Shown: one piece after another, positions 1 to 8,527 of the stretch
Position numbering within the stretch: the stretch's first letter is position 1
How the letters are laid out: every line of letters starts with the position of its first letter
Position numbers and translations under genes: made by a program
Notes under the pieces: model-generated
What the model saw: only the letters and a program-made list of their open reading frames with translations
What the model was told of the DNA's origin: nothing
Databases searched by the model: none
NCBI RefSeq assembly: GCF_900078545.1
Contig: NZ_FLLS01000002.1
Coordinates: forward strand, 806,001-870,000
Reading direction: 5' to 3'
DNA length: 64,000 nt
From: Olegusella massiliensis
GTDB lineage: Bacteria > Actinomycetota > Coriobacteriia > Coriobacteriales > Atopobiaceae

Positions 1-135
1 GGATGTGCACTATCCTAGCGCAAGAGCTTTTTGCGTGTGCGCGACATCATAGTAGTACTGATAATTGCTGCACAGAGAGCGCATTAGCTACATTAGGAAA
101 CATAATAAATTGCGCGTAGCAACGTAGGAGCAAAG

Positions 136-597
136 ATGAGCGAGATCGACGAATACTGGATGCACATTGCACTTGAAGAAGCTGCTGTGGCAGCAAAAGA
201 AGGCGAGGTGCCTATCGGTGCCTGTCTCGTCGCAGATGGCAAGCTCATTTCACGCGCTCACAATCGCCGAGAGACAGATGCAGACCCTGCAGCACATGCA
301 GAATTTCTTGCTATGGAAGAAGCGGCGCATAAACTTGGCTGTTGGCGTCTCACGGGTTGTACCGTCTATGTAACTTTAGAACCTTGTTTTATGTGTGCTG
401 GTCTGATGATTAACGCTCGTATTGACCGTTGCGTCTATGGAGCTGTTGACCCCAAAGGCGGCGCCCTTGGCACGCTATACGATCTGAGTAATGATGCACG
501 TCTCAATCATGCTTTTACTGTAACTGCTGGTATCTGCGCAGAAGAATCGGCACAGATACTCAGAAATTTTTTTCGAGACAGGCGAAAAAAGAACTAA
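136..597 (+). CDS. tadA: tRNA-specific adenosine deaminase TadA
   Basis: Zinc-dependent deaminase that converts adenosine-34 of tRNA-Arg(ACG) to inosine in the cytoplasm. The 153-residue protein has the family's usual length and shows the zinc/catalytic HAE motif (about residues 54-56) and the PCFMC motif (about 83-87) with the second and third zinc ligands. The ATG is preceded by AGGAG at 126-130 with good spacing. The 135 bases upstream contain no gene; I see no convincing -35/-10 pair there. A cytidine or guanine deaminase is the alternative, but the PCFMCAGL context and length favour TadA. Confidence 0.93.
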   Translation: MSEIDEYWMHIALEEAAVAAKEGEVPIGACLVADGKLISRAHNRRETDADPAAHAEFLAMEEAAHKLGCWRLTGCTVYVTLEPCFMCAGLMINARIDRCVYGAVDPKGGALGTLYDLSNDARLNHAFTVTAGICAEESAQILRNFFRDRRKKN

Positions 598-878
598 GCT
601 GCATTGCAAAGCTAGCTGCCCAACTTCTGCCATATCCAATTTTTTTTGCATGCATGCGCGGTAAACGCCCATTTTGCGCTAACGGTCTAAAATCGGCGTG
701 TACAATATTTTATGGAAAGCAATTTGCGCCGTCGTGCGCACACATAGAAAGGCCATCGATGAAACCTCGACCTCACAGTCGATGACCCCAGGGTGTCCTT
801 GCTGGTCACATCTTGGGGTGCCACTCGTCGGCAGCCGCAGCTGAGCTTTACTGCCCTAACCAGCCAAGGAGTCCCTTT
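598..878 (+). promoter_or_regulatory. structured leader of the MgtE-like gene
   Basis: Gene-free stretch with a -10-like TACAAT at 701-706 and then about 170 nt of foldable RNA. Visible helices: TGCGC/GCGCA (725-740); GGCCATCGA 751-759 with TCGATGACC 779-787 (one mismatch); ACCCCA 785-790 with TGGGGT 814-819; and GGCAG 830-834 with CTGCC 851-855. The segment at 796-806 is complementary to 859-870, with one bulge, and that second segment contains the AAGGAG ribosome binding site (866-871). The SD helix and the 785-819 hairpin cannot form together, which is the arrangement of a translational switch. I do not recognise the conserved M-box sequence, so the ligand, if any, is unknown. Confidence 0.5.
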
Positions 879-2714
879 ATGATTTATCTCTCTCAAATGG
901 TAGGAAACCCTGTATACGACCTCGAAGGTGAGCAGATTGGTCGAGTCAACGACCTTGGAATCGCTACGGGTGAGGTGTTTCCTCGCGTTACCAGCCTTGC
1001 AATCGTTGGACCAGGCAAAACGCCTTTCATGATTTCCTGGCGCAAGTATGTTGATACCTTTGATGAATCCGAAGTACGTCTGAGGGTTATCAAAACAGAT
1101 ATTCGTTTCTCGTATCTCCAGCCCAATGAGGTTCTTATTGCACGTGATCTCTTGGATAAACAAATTGTAGATACCCGCGGCATGCGTGTTGTTCGCGTCA
1201 ACGATCTTAAGTTTTCAGATACCAGCTCCTCCCAGCTACGGCTGCTGGGTGCTGAGGTAGGCGTGCGCGGTCTTTTGCGTACCCTCTCCCCTCACCTCGA
1301 GACTATAGCCCTTAAACTCGCAAAAACCTTTGGCAAGTCCTTACCCGAGCGTATCATCGCTTGGAACTACATGAACCTGCTTGACCGCGACTTATCGGAT
1401 GTAAAACTTTCGGTATCTCACAAGACGCTTGACGATATGCATCCCGCCGATATCGCAGACATTATCGAGCGTCTCGATCCACGCTTGCGTGGTCAAGTTT
1501 TTGCTCAGCTGGATGATGAGCAGGCCGCCGATGCAATGGCAGAAATTGATGAGGACAAGGCTGCTGAGATTATGGGGGACCTGGACGAACGTTCAGCATC
1601 TCGCATGCTATCCGAGATGGACCCTGATGACGCAGCTGAACTTGTAAGCGAACTTGATTACGATAAGGCAGAAAAACTTCTTGCCTTGATGGGCATCAAA
1701 GAACAAAAGGCGGTACGTCAGCTGTTGGGATATCGCGAGGATACCGCTGGACGTATCATGACCTCAGAGTTTCTCTCGCTGCCTGAGGATGCAACCGTTG
1801 CTGATGCAGTAGAGGCGATGCGCGGACTTGACGAGGACTTTGAAACCATTCGCTATCTTTATGTCGAGGATGAGGAAGGTTTGGTCACAGGCGCCATCTC
1901 GCTCAACGATCTCATTGTTGCAACAGAGGGTACTCATCTCAAAGATCTCGCTTCCGATGAGCTCATCACCGCCAACCCCGATGACGACCAGGAAGATGTT
2001 GCCGAAGGTATTGCCAAATATAATCTCCTTGCAATGCCTGTGGTGGATGACAAGGGTAAGATGTTAGGTGTTGTCACCGTTGACGATGCACTTGATGTTA
2101 TGGAAGAGGAGCATGCCGAAGACCTGCAAATTGCTGGTGCTCCGCGTAGCGACACAAGCGACCGTCCGCAAGACCTCTTCATTATGCTTGTACGTAATCT
2201 TTGGCTTCCTTTTTGGATTGCAGGTATTGTCGCCTGTATTGCGCTTTTTGGTGAGAGCCTTGGCATGCCTGCTGCGCTTGCATCAACAACCGTCTTGCCC
2301 GCAGCGCTTATACTCGCCGACGCTGCAGCGAGCTACGCAACGAATTTCTTTCTTAAGTACAACTCTGATGACGAAGACAGCCCTTCTGTTGTGGGCTTCT
2401 TCCTTAAAGGAATCGGAATTGGATTGCTCTTTGGCTTGGTATTAATAATAACGAGCAAGCTTTTGCTGCCTGCACTTCATCTCACTCATGAGTTTGCAAT
2501 TCTTGGTGATGCCGTTGGCTATAGTTTTGTTGCAGGTGCTGGCACGGTCATAGCATCTTTTGCACTTTCCCTCGTTTGGTTACTGATTTTGCGGCACCGC
2601 GATAACAAAAACGAAGAAACTTCGGGGCTCGCACTGAGCGTAGCTGCGCTGAGTGCGGCGCTCATTATGTTCCTTGCCCTCATCAATGTGTGCGGCGTAG
2701 GAATTGCGGGGTAG
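879..2714 (+). CDS. PRC-barrel / MgtE_N / CBS / MgtE-like membrane protein
   Basis: 611 residues: an N-terminal PRC-barrel pair (about 1-150), an acidic helical MgtE_N superhelix (about 190-300, repeated DPxDAAEL-like motifs), a CBS pair (about 310-425), and a C-terminal membrane part with about five hydrophobic segments. The order matches Mg-sensing MgtE channels plus an extra PRC barrel. The membrane part is divergent: I do not find the GNxGxQ-type pore signature of classical MgtE. I chose ATG 879 because AAGGAG lies at 866-871; the longer frame from 813 runs through the leader hairpins. The next gene (NRMT-like) starts 3 nt after the stop, so the two are co-transcribed. Likely role: Mg-responsive partner of, or a second, Mg transporter. 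Confidence 0.8.
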   Translation: MIYLSQMVGNPVYDLEGEQIGRVNDLGIATGEVFPRVTSLAIVGPGKTPFMISWRKYVDTFDESEVRLRVIKTDIRFSYLQPNEVLIARDLLDKQIVDTRGMRVVRVNDLKFSDTSSSQLRLLGAEVGVRGLLRTLSPHLETIALKLAKTFGKSLPERIIAWNYMNLLDRDLSDVKLSVSHKTLDDMHPADIADIIERLDPRLRGQVFAQLDDEQAADAMAEIDEDKAAEIMGDLDERSASRMLSEMDPDDAAELVSELDYDKAEKLLALMGIKEQKAVRQLLGYREDTAGRIMTSEFLSLPEDATVADAVEAMRGLDEDFETIRYLYVEDEEGLVTGAISLNDLIVATEGTHLKDLASDELITANPDDDQEDVAEGIAKYNLLAMPVVDDKGKMLGVVTVDDALDVMEEEHAEDLQIAGAPRSDTSDRPQDLFIMLVRNLWLPFWIAGIVACIALFGESLGMPAALASTTVLPAALILADAAASYATNFFLKYNSDDEDSPSVVGFFLKGIGIGLLFGLVLIITSKLLLPALHLTHEFAILGDAVGYSFVAGAGTVIASFALSLVWLLILRHRDNKNEETSGLALSVAALSAALIMFLALINVCGVGIAG

Positions 2715-2717
2715 CGT

Positions 2718-4031
2718 ATGACAGAAGCTATCAAGCAAAGAAAAAATTCACAGCACGATCTATCTGGCGAACATAGCGAGTCAAGCTCTAACAGCAATGC
2801 AGCAAGCACAAACAAGGCTAGTTTGGCAGCAATTCTTGCTGCCATGGGCCCCGGCATACTTACTTCACTTGCAGGTATGGATGCGGGTGGTATTGCAACT
2901 TTTTCGACTGAAGGTGCAAGTTATGGCTTTGGAATGCTTTGGTCGATTCCTATAACCTGTCTGTTGTTAATGGTGGTACAGGAGACCTCAGCACGTATGG
3001 CCTGCGTCACTGGCAAGGGTTTTGCAGCTCTGGTGCGTGAACGATTTGGTATCCGCATCTCTGCGGTCGCAATGGCAGCAACCATCATCTCTAATTTCGC
3101 CGTTACCCTATCCGAGTTTGCAGGAATTGCCTCGGGAATGCTGCTTTTTGGTGTGCCTCTGCAGTTGTCGGTACCGGTAGCCGCTATCGCTTCTTGGTTG
3201 CTTGCAATGTCAGGATCCTACCGTCGTATTGAAAAAATCTTACTAACTATTTCTTGCGTTTTTGTAACCTACATCATCGCTGGATCCATTGCCTGTAAGG
3301 ACTGGGGCGGAGCACTTGTCAGTACCGTCATTCCGCAGATGTCAGGGGATCCCGCCTACATCTCACTATTAGTTGCCAGTATTGGTACTACTATCTCGCC
3401 CTATATGATCTTTATGGTCTCAAGCAACGTGGTCGAAAAAAACCTTGATGCGCGCGATATCCCCGGTCAGCGCGCTGATAATGTCTCTGGTGCTCTTGTT
3501 TCACAAATCATTGCATGGTTTATTGTGCTCACCACCGCAAGCGTTTTGCCTCTAGGTACGCCCGTTAATGACGCGGCAAGCGCCGCTGCGGCGCTGGTGC
3601 CTTTTGCTGGTCGCTATGCCATGATTATGTTTGCGGCTGGCCTTGTGGGGGCGTCATTTTTGGCAGCCTGTGTACTTCCTGGCATTACCGCAAGTGCTGT
3701 ATGTGAGGCATTTGGCTGGGAGCGTGGAGCCGACCGTAGCTGGGCAGAAGCTCCCGCTTATCGCAGCATCATTACAACAATTACTCTCCTTTCTGCCGGC
3801 ATTGTTTTGATTCCTGGTGTCAATCTCTTCGGCATCATGATGGCTGCACAGGTTATCAACGGCGTGCTATTGCCTGTTTTGCTTCTTTGCATGGTAAATA
3901 TTGCAAGCGACCGTCACATTATGGGAAAACATGTCAGTGGCAAGGCATGGACACTCTTGACGTGGTTTACCATTATTACGGTCATAGTTTTGACAGCAAT
4001 AATGTTTGCGCTGCAAGCGGCAGGTGTGTAG
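2718..4031 (+). CDS. NRAMP-related transporter, NRMT (Mg2+) type
   Basis: 437 residues with a hydrophilic 34-residue N-terminus and about ten or eleven membrane segments of the SLC11/NRAMP fold. The metal-site motif in TM1, DPGN in classical Mn/Fe transporters, is DAGG here (residues 55-58). The TM6 MPH motif is replaced by SPY (227-229). Such replacements mark the NRMT clade; a member from Eggerthella lenta was shown to carry Mg2+ and Mn2+ without proton coupling. The gene sits 3 nt behind an MgtE/CBS protein, which supports Mg handling. Mg2+ as the main substrate is an inference; MntH-like Mn transport is the alternative, disfavoured by the motifs. Confidence 0.82.
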   Translation: MTEAIKQRKNSQHDLSGEHSESSSNSNAASTNKASLAAILAAMGPGILTSLAGMDAGGIATFSTEGASYGFGMLWSIPITCLLLMVVQETSARMACVTGKGFAALVRERFGIRISAVAMAATIISNFAVTLSEFAGIASGMLLFGVPLQLSVPVAAIASWLLAMSGSYRRIEKILLTISCVFVTYIIAGSIACKDWGGALVSTVIPQMSGDPAYISLLVASIGTTISPYMIFMVSSNVVEKNLDARDIPGQRADNVSGALVSQIIAWFIVLTTASVLPLGTPVNDAASAAAALVPFAGRYAMIMFAAGLVGASFLAACVLPGITASAVCEAFGWERGADRSWAEAPAYRSIITTITLLSAGIVLIPGVNLFGIMMAAQVINGVLLPVLLLCMVNIASDRHIMGKHVSGKAWTLLTWFTIITVIVLTAIMFALQAAGV

Positions 4032-4116
4032 CGTCCCCACAAAGCTGGGACCGTAGGCTTTGTGCGGCAGAAAACTTTGTTTTTCTTTAGGATAGAAGCG
4101 CACGCAGCTCTTTGAG

Positions 4117-4142
4117 AGTCATCTTTATTTAGATGACTTTTT
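4117..4142 (+). terminator. Rho-independent terminator of the Mg module
   Basis: Perfect 8-bp stem AGTCATCT (4117-4124) / AGATGACT (4131-4138), loop TTATTT, followed by TTTTAT. It lies 85 nt after the NRMT-like stop and overlaps the last codons of the convergent PRC-barrel gene. Confidence 0.8.
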
Positions 4143-5003
4143 ATATTCGTCCGCAAACGAGCCGAACATCGAGCCAAATTTGCCCAGTTGACGACCTACC
4201 GCACGAGCGGCTTTATCACTGGATTTCTTATCCGGCTTACGGGTATGAGAAGCCTTTTTTTCCTTAGAGGACTTTTCAGCAACAGCCAGTGAATCTTGCG
4301 CCGCACGCTTGGTTTGGCCAATCATCTTGCCTAAGGCATGCGAGCCTTTATCCACCGCCTGAGTTGCTTGTTGCCCTAGACGTTTACCCGCTTCCTGTGC
4401 CGCTAGACTTGCGCGAGCTGTCGCCTCACCTGCCTGGGCAGCAAGACCACCGTTAAGTCCTAAATGCGCTGCTTCCTCATCAACAATCATGAAACCTTTT
4501 TGATAACCGCAGAGCATCTCAAGAGGGATTTCGACCGACCCTACCAAAGAGCGTGCCGCGCCGCTATCACCTACAAAAAAAGTTTTAACCGCACCGGTGT
4601 GCTCATCAAAGGCGATATCGTTGGCATAGCCCAGCTCTCGACCCGTATTGGTCTTAACATCCATGCCTTCCCAGAGAATGCAGTTATCCCAATCAAGACC
4701 TAAGCGGCTCCGTGCCTTATCATCAAAACTTTCCATTACTCGCGTGACATAAATACCATCTGCGTAAAACTCACAGGAGTCCAGCGCCAAAAAGACGTCC
4801 TCACGTTTAAACATCATTGCCACATCGCGACGTTTAACCAAAAACCCCACCAAGCGCTTGCCACCAGGCGCAAATACCGCCATATGAACCTTGCCCATAC
4901 GTAAAGGTTTTTTATCGGAGGCGTTTTCGGGCGTCGTCAATTTTCCACGCTCATCGCGAGGAATATAAACCGCTGTGTTATACAGCTTGTTTGCCTGAAG
5001 CAT
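4125..5003 (-). CDS. two-PRC-barrel domain protein with basic Ala/Lys tail
   Basis: 292 residues. Two PRC-barrel-like beta domains (about 1-85 and 90-175) are followed by an Ala/Gln helix (about 180-235) and a Lys/Ser-rich basic tail. No signal peptide or membrane segment, so probably cytosolic and perhaps nucleic-acid or membrane-surface associated. I chose ATG at 5003 because GGAG lies 5 nt upstream; a TTG at 5018 would add five residues but has no ribosome binding site. It converges on the Mg-transport pair, whose first gene also begins with PRC barrels. The specific function is unknown. Confidence 0.7.
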   Translation of the reverse strand: MLQANKLYNTAVYIPRDERGKLTTPENASDKKPLRMGKVHMAVFAPGGKRLVGFLVKRRDVAMMFKREDVFLALDSCEFYADGIYVTRVMESFDDKARSRLGLDWDNCILWEGMDVKTNTGRELGYANDIAFDEHTGAVKTFFVGDSGAARSLVGSVEIPLEMLCGYQKGFMIVDEEAAHLGLNGGLAAQAGEATARASLAAQEAGKRLGQQATQAVDKGSHALGKMIGQTKRAAQDSLAVAEKSSKEKKASHTRKPDKKSSDKAARAVGRQLGKFGSMFGSFADEYKKSSK

Positions 5004-5044
5004 GGGGGCTCCGTTCAAAAGTACACATCAAAGTAAATGGAGAA

Positions 5045-5072
5045 AGGGACACCATCGCTCGATAGTGTCCCT
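5045..5072 (-). terminator. terminator downstream of the YtxH-like gene
   Basis: AGGGACAC / GTGTCCCT stem (5045-5052 with 5065-5072) extended by an inner ATC/GAT pairing; read leftward it is followed by TTTCTCCATTT. It ends the leftward YtxH-like transcript before the PRC-barrel gene. Confidence 0.75.
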
Positions 5073-5113
5073 CAGTTATTTATGAAGCAAAACGCAGGCT
5101 AAAATCCAGCTGT

Positions 5114-5575
5114 TTACTCGGCGTCATCCTCTTTGGAATCCTCATCCTCAGAAACTACCTCAACGTGAACGCCCTCGGCAGCAGCCTCAGCCTCAGCAGG
5201 CATATCCGCTGCGGCAGCAACCTTGTCCTGAACAGTGTGCATGACATCTTGAACCTGCTCAGAGGTGCTGCTTACGGCACTTGAGAGTGAATCGCGAATC
5301 TGGTCCATGCGCTGACGGGCCAAATCGACCTTAGCACGCAGCTCATCTGTCGCAGCTCCTGGATCAGCCTTGGTGCTTGCCATCTTCTCGTTGACAATAC
5401 GAGCACCGCGCTCATAGGAATCAACAGCGGTATCCCACACGTCATTTACGGCATCGGCTGCCATGGCGCGGCTTTCAGCGCCCGTACGGGGAGCCAGCAA
5501 TACACCAGCGGCAAAGCCAGCAGCAGCCCCAACGAGGGTTCCGCAGAGAAGACTTGCAACGTTTTTAGCACTCAT
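5114..5575 (-). CDS. YtxH-like small membrane protein
   Basis: 153 residues. A glycine/alanine-rich hydrophobic segment ending in LLAPRTG (about residues 10-32) is the hallmark of YtxH-type general-stress/envelope proteins. It is followed by amphipathic coiled-coil-like helices (about 40-125) and a strongly acidic C-terminus. The ATG at 5575 has a near-perfect AGGAGG seven bases upstream; the longer open frame to 5641 has no such site. Homologues are mostly uncharacterised and often stress induced; no enzymatic motif is visible. It is followed by its own terminator (5045-5072). Confidence 0.75.
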   Translation of the reverse strand: MSAKNVASLLCGTLVGAAAGFAAGVLLAPRTGAESRAMAADAVNDVWDTAVDSYERGARIVNEKMASTKADPGAATDELRAKVDLARQRMDQIRDSLSSAVSSTSEQVQDVMHTVQDKVAAAADMPAEAEAAAEGVHVEVVSEDEDSKEDDAE

Positions 5576-5661
5576 GGAAGTTCCTCCTGTCAGTAAGCCC
5601 CCTCGGGACTTATTCTCAAACTCCAAAATAAGTATACCCACGTTGGAATAAATCAGTAGCC

Positions 5662-6372
5662 TTAACGTAAAATCCGAGGTTCAGGCATTGAGTCCAGCAG
5701 ATCATCAGCAGAGGTATTTTTTTGCTCTGCAAGTTCTGCGTCCTCATCTTCCTCTGGCTCAGAATCCTCATCGTCCATCGCTTCGGGATTCGCGTCCTCA
5801 TCTTCCTCTAGCTCAGGCTCCTCATCATCCATCGCTTCGGGCTCTTCTTCTACAGACTTCGACTCCTCCTCAACAACACTCTCGTCTTCATCTGTCGTAT
5901 CGAGGCTTTCAACCATAGCAATCAGACCCTGAACAGTCGCCTTAACATCGGGCTTAGGATCTGAACCATCGGTGTATGCCCATTGCAATAACCAAGAAGC
6001 ACTCACCAAAGCCCCTGCAACCAACACGTCATCTGTACAAACGAGCTCGATGTCCCAAGCACGCGGATCGTCAGGGACTGCAAACGTACGACCTGAGAGC
6101 GTGTCTCCTGCAATATCAGTCTGCGCAAGCAGCTCTACTGCTGTGTGCTCCAAAAGATGTGCAAGTTCGGTATTGCCCATCACATCCTTGAAAGTTTTGC
6201 TGCTATCACCCAAACATACATGATCAACAATGTGGGGAAGCAGGTAGTACACACGAGCAGTGCCTTCAAGGTCGTCGCTCGTCATCAGGGGGGCATCGTC
6301 AGCAAGATGCACACGCGCAGTAAGCTTGCGCGAACCCACCTCGACGCGCGTAATCTCAAAGAACTGTGACAT
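5662..6372 (-). CDS. stand-alone cyanophycin-synthetase N-domain-like protein with acidic tail
   Basis: 236 residues. Residues 45-53 (LPHIVDHVC) and 71-82 (AHLLEHTAVELL) resemble the N-terminal accessory domain of cyanophycin synthetase, which also contains an EHxxxEL segment. The ATP-grasp and Mur-ligase parts of that enzyme are absent, so this is a free domain or a distant relative. After about residue 155 the protein is an acidic Glu/Asp tail containing two copies of an 18-residue repeat. GAGGAG before the ATG supports the start. It lies upstream of the YtxH-like gene on the same strand. No cyanophycin synthetase is visible in the window; function unknown. Confidence 0.55.
   Translation of the reverse strand: MSQFFEITRVEVGSRKLTARVHLADDAPLMTSDDLEGTARVYYLLPHIVDHVCLGDSSKTFKDVMGNTELAHLLEHTAVELLAQTDIAGDTLSGRTFAVPDDPRAWDIELVCTDDVLVAGALVSASWLLQWAYTDGSDPKPDVKATVQGLIAMVESLDTTDEDESVVEEESKSVEEEPEAMDDEEPELEEDEDANPEAMDDEDSEPEEDEDAELAEQKNTSADDLLDSMPEPRILR
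5738..5845 (-). repeat. 54-bp tandem repeat coding the acidic tail
   Basis: Two imperfect 54-bp copies (5738-5791 and 5792-5845), each coding 18 residues of the form EAMDDE...EEDED. The period is a multiple of three, so copy-number change would keep the frame. Confidence 0.85.
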
Positions 6373-6438
6373 ATCGTCTCCTCGCTATTTTTGATAACTC
6401 TTCGCTACTGCTTCAGTGCACACCATCTATCTCTGTCG

Positions 6439-7788
6439 TTATTGTAGTGCTTGGGTTGCCTTCTCATCTGTTGAGCTTGCCATCTTGCCGTCAACGGAAG
6501 TGTCTTTTTGTGGAGCTTTCACGCGCAACATCGAGACACGGCGCCCGCGCGTAGATTGCACGCGGAAGACATAGCCTTCCAGCTCGAGTGTCTCGCCAGG
6601 ATGAGGCAGGCGATCGAATTGCTCGATAACAAAACCTGCAACGGTCTCGTACTCCTCTGAGTCTTCAATAGGCCATCCCAAATCAGCGGCATCCTCAATG
6701 GAAAAACGACCATCTACCAGCCATTCATTTTCACTCAACTGCGTTAGATATTTGTTGTCGGGATCAAACTCATCTTCAATCTCACCAACAACTTCTTCCA
6801 CTATGTCCTCAATAGTAATCACGCCCGCCGTGCCACCATATTCATCCACAACGATGACCATTTGATCGTGACTAGACTGCATTTCAGAAAGAAGCGGGAT
6901 GATGTCTTTCGTATCGGGCACAAAATTAGCCGAACGAATAAAACCTGAGATGGATTCGTCTTCAGCAGACTCATCAATAATGGGCTCAATAATATCTTTG
7001 ATGTGCGCAATGCCAACGATACGATCAACTGTGTCGTGATACACGGGAATGCGAGAATAGCCTGTACGGCGCATAACCTTAAGCACTTCGCGCAGGCTCG
7101 TAGTATCCTCAAGCGCTGTCATATCTACCCGCGGTACCATAACCTCACGAGCAATGGTGTCACCTAGATCGATTACCTCATGAATCATCGACTTTTCTTC
7201 TTCGGTGAGCTCATCGGAGTCGGTGACCATATAGCGAATCTCAGCTTCAGAAACATCAAGACGATCGTCAGCAGATTTGATGCCAAAAGCAGTTGCAAGC
7301 CCATTGGCAGAAGCCGAGGTAAACCATACGAGCGGTTTTACCAGCTTGGAAAACCCATTAAGAAAGCCAACCACACTTTTAGAAACCTCTACGGCATTTG
7401 CCATTGCCATGCGCTTGGGAACCAACTCACCAACAACAATGGAGAGATAAGAAACCACCAAGGTGATAAGAACGGGTGACAAAACCCTCGCGGTGGATGC
7501 CACAAGTCCACGATCTACCAACCAGGCTGCAAAGGGCGTCGACAGATTGGTTGCCGCAAAAGCAGAGCTTGCAAAACCCACCAGTGTAATTGCCACCTGA
7601 ATAGCAGCCAAAAAATCGCCCGGATCTTCAATGGTTTTAGAAACCTCAGCCGCGCGTGTATCGCCCTCTTCTGCCTCATGGTCAAGCACGGCTTTTTTAG
7701 CAGTCGACAAGGCCATCTCTGACATCGAGAAAAACCCATTGACAAGCGTCAAAAGAATGGTGACAAAAATACTAAGCGCAATATCCAT
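6439..7788 (-). CDS. CNNM/CorC-family membrane protein with CBS pair
   Basis: 449 residues: an N-terminal DUF21/CNNM membrane domain (about 1-190, four hydrophobic segments), two CBS domains (about 210-335, with MVPRVDM and VVDEYGGTAGVITIEDIVEE motifs) and a C-terminal CorC/HlyC domain (about 350-430). Members of this family take part in Mg2+ or Na+ efflux, or are annotated as hemolysin-like. With the MgtE-like and NRMT-like genes nearby, Mg2+ balance is a reasonable inference. Only a weak AGAGG precedes the ATG; the gene starts 11 nt after the stop of the gene upstream, so it is probably translated from a shared transcript. Confidence 0.88.
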   Translation of the reverse strand: MDIALSIFVTILLTLVNGFFSMSEMALSTAKKAVLDHEAEEGDTRAAEVSKTIEDPGDFLAAIQVAITLVGFASSAFAATNLSTPFAAWLVDRGLVASTARVLSPVLITLVVSYLSIVVGELVPKRMAMANAVEVSKSVVGFLNGFSKLVKPLVWFTSASANGLATAFGIKSADDRLDVSEAEIRYMVTDSDELTEEEKSMIHEVIDLGDTIAREVMVPRVDMTALEDTTSLREVLKVMRRTGYSRIPVYHDTVDRIVGIAHIKDIIEPIIDESAEDESISGFIRSANFVPDTKDIIPLLSEMQSSHDQMVIVVDEYGGTAGVITIEDIVEEVVGEIEDEFDPDNKYLTQLSENEWLVDGRFSIEDAADLGWPIEDSEEYETVAGFVIEQFDRLPHPGETLELEGYVFRVQSTRGRRVSMLRVKAPQKDTSVDGKMASSTDEKATQALQ

Positions 7789-7799
7789 ATAGGGGGCCT

Positions 7800-8462
7800 C
7801 TAGTTCAAGGGGACGATGTGGTCGGGGTCCTTAAAAATGTGGTTAGCAGGAACAAAGCCGCGCACGCGCGAGAGCGGATAAATACGCGAATGTGCACCAA
7901 TAACCGTACCAGGATTGAGGACACTATTACATCCCACCTCAACCCAATCACCCAGCATGGCACCAAATTTGCGTAGGCCGGTTGCGATTTGCTCGTCATC
8001 CGCCTTGACTACCACGTTGCTGCGATCACTCTTAAGGTTGGAGGTAATGGCGCCTGCACCCATATGAGCATGCCAACCCAAGATGGAATCGCCCACATAG
8101 TTGTAATGAGGAACTTCTGCATTATCAAAAATGATGACGTTTTTAAGTTCGGAGGAATTGCCTGCTACAGAACCTTTACCCACAATGGCACTGGTTCTCA
8201 CAAAAGCGCAGTGGCGCACTTGTGCCTCATGATCGATAATGGTCGGTCCCCCCAGAAAAGCGGAATCGAACACCTTGGCATCACGAGCAACCCATACGTG
8301 CTCTGTAATCTGCTCGTATTCACTGCTTGGCAATTTAGAGCCCAACTCAAGAATAAAGTCCTTGATACCTGCAAGAGCCTCCCAAGGACACTTAAACTTT
8401 GCCAGATAATCTCCCGCAATACTATGAGACAAATCAAATAGGTCCGAAATGCGAGCTTGCAT
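7800..8462 (-). CDS. left-handed beta-helix acyltransferase, GlmU C-domain-like
   Basis: 220 residues without a nucleotidyltransferase domain. Hexapeptide-repeat segments run from about residue 65 to 200. The HYNYVGDS and GAGAITSNL segments (about 120-145) match the acetyltransferase site of GlmU (HxxYxGD and GAGxxTxN). It may therefore acetylate an amino-sugar phosphate, or be a regulatory homologue. AAGGAA lies 8 nt before the ATG. It is co-directional with the CNNM gene (11 nt gap) and follows serS. The true substrate cannot be read from sequence. Confidence 0.75.
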   Translation of the reverse strand: MQARISDLFDLSHSIAGDYLAKFKCPWEALAGIKDFILELGSKLPSSEYEQITEHVWVARDAKVFDSAFLGGPTIIDHEAQVRHCAFVRTSAIVGKGSVAGNSSELKNVIIFDNAEVPHYNYVGDSILGWHAHMGAGAITSNLKSDRSNVVVKADDEQIATGLRKFGAMLGDWVEVGCNSVLNPGTVIGAHSRIYPLSRVRGFVPANHIFKDPDHIVPLN

Positions 8463-8527
8463 TTTGGGTTCCTTCCCTTTTCCTTACCACTTACAAAGAT
8501 CTACAGTGCTCAAAGCTTAAATAACGA

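Noticed and set aside
813..878. N-terminal extension of the MgtE-like frame
   Set aside because: It runs through the leader hairpins and has no ribosome binding site; ATG 879 has one.
707..878. M-box (Mg) riboswitch
   Set aside because: The conserved GGTGAGGCTCC-type core and pairing order are not seen, so I call it only a structured leader.
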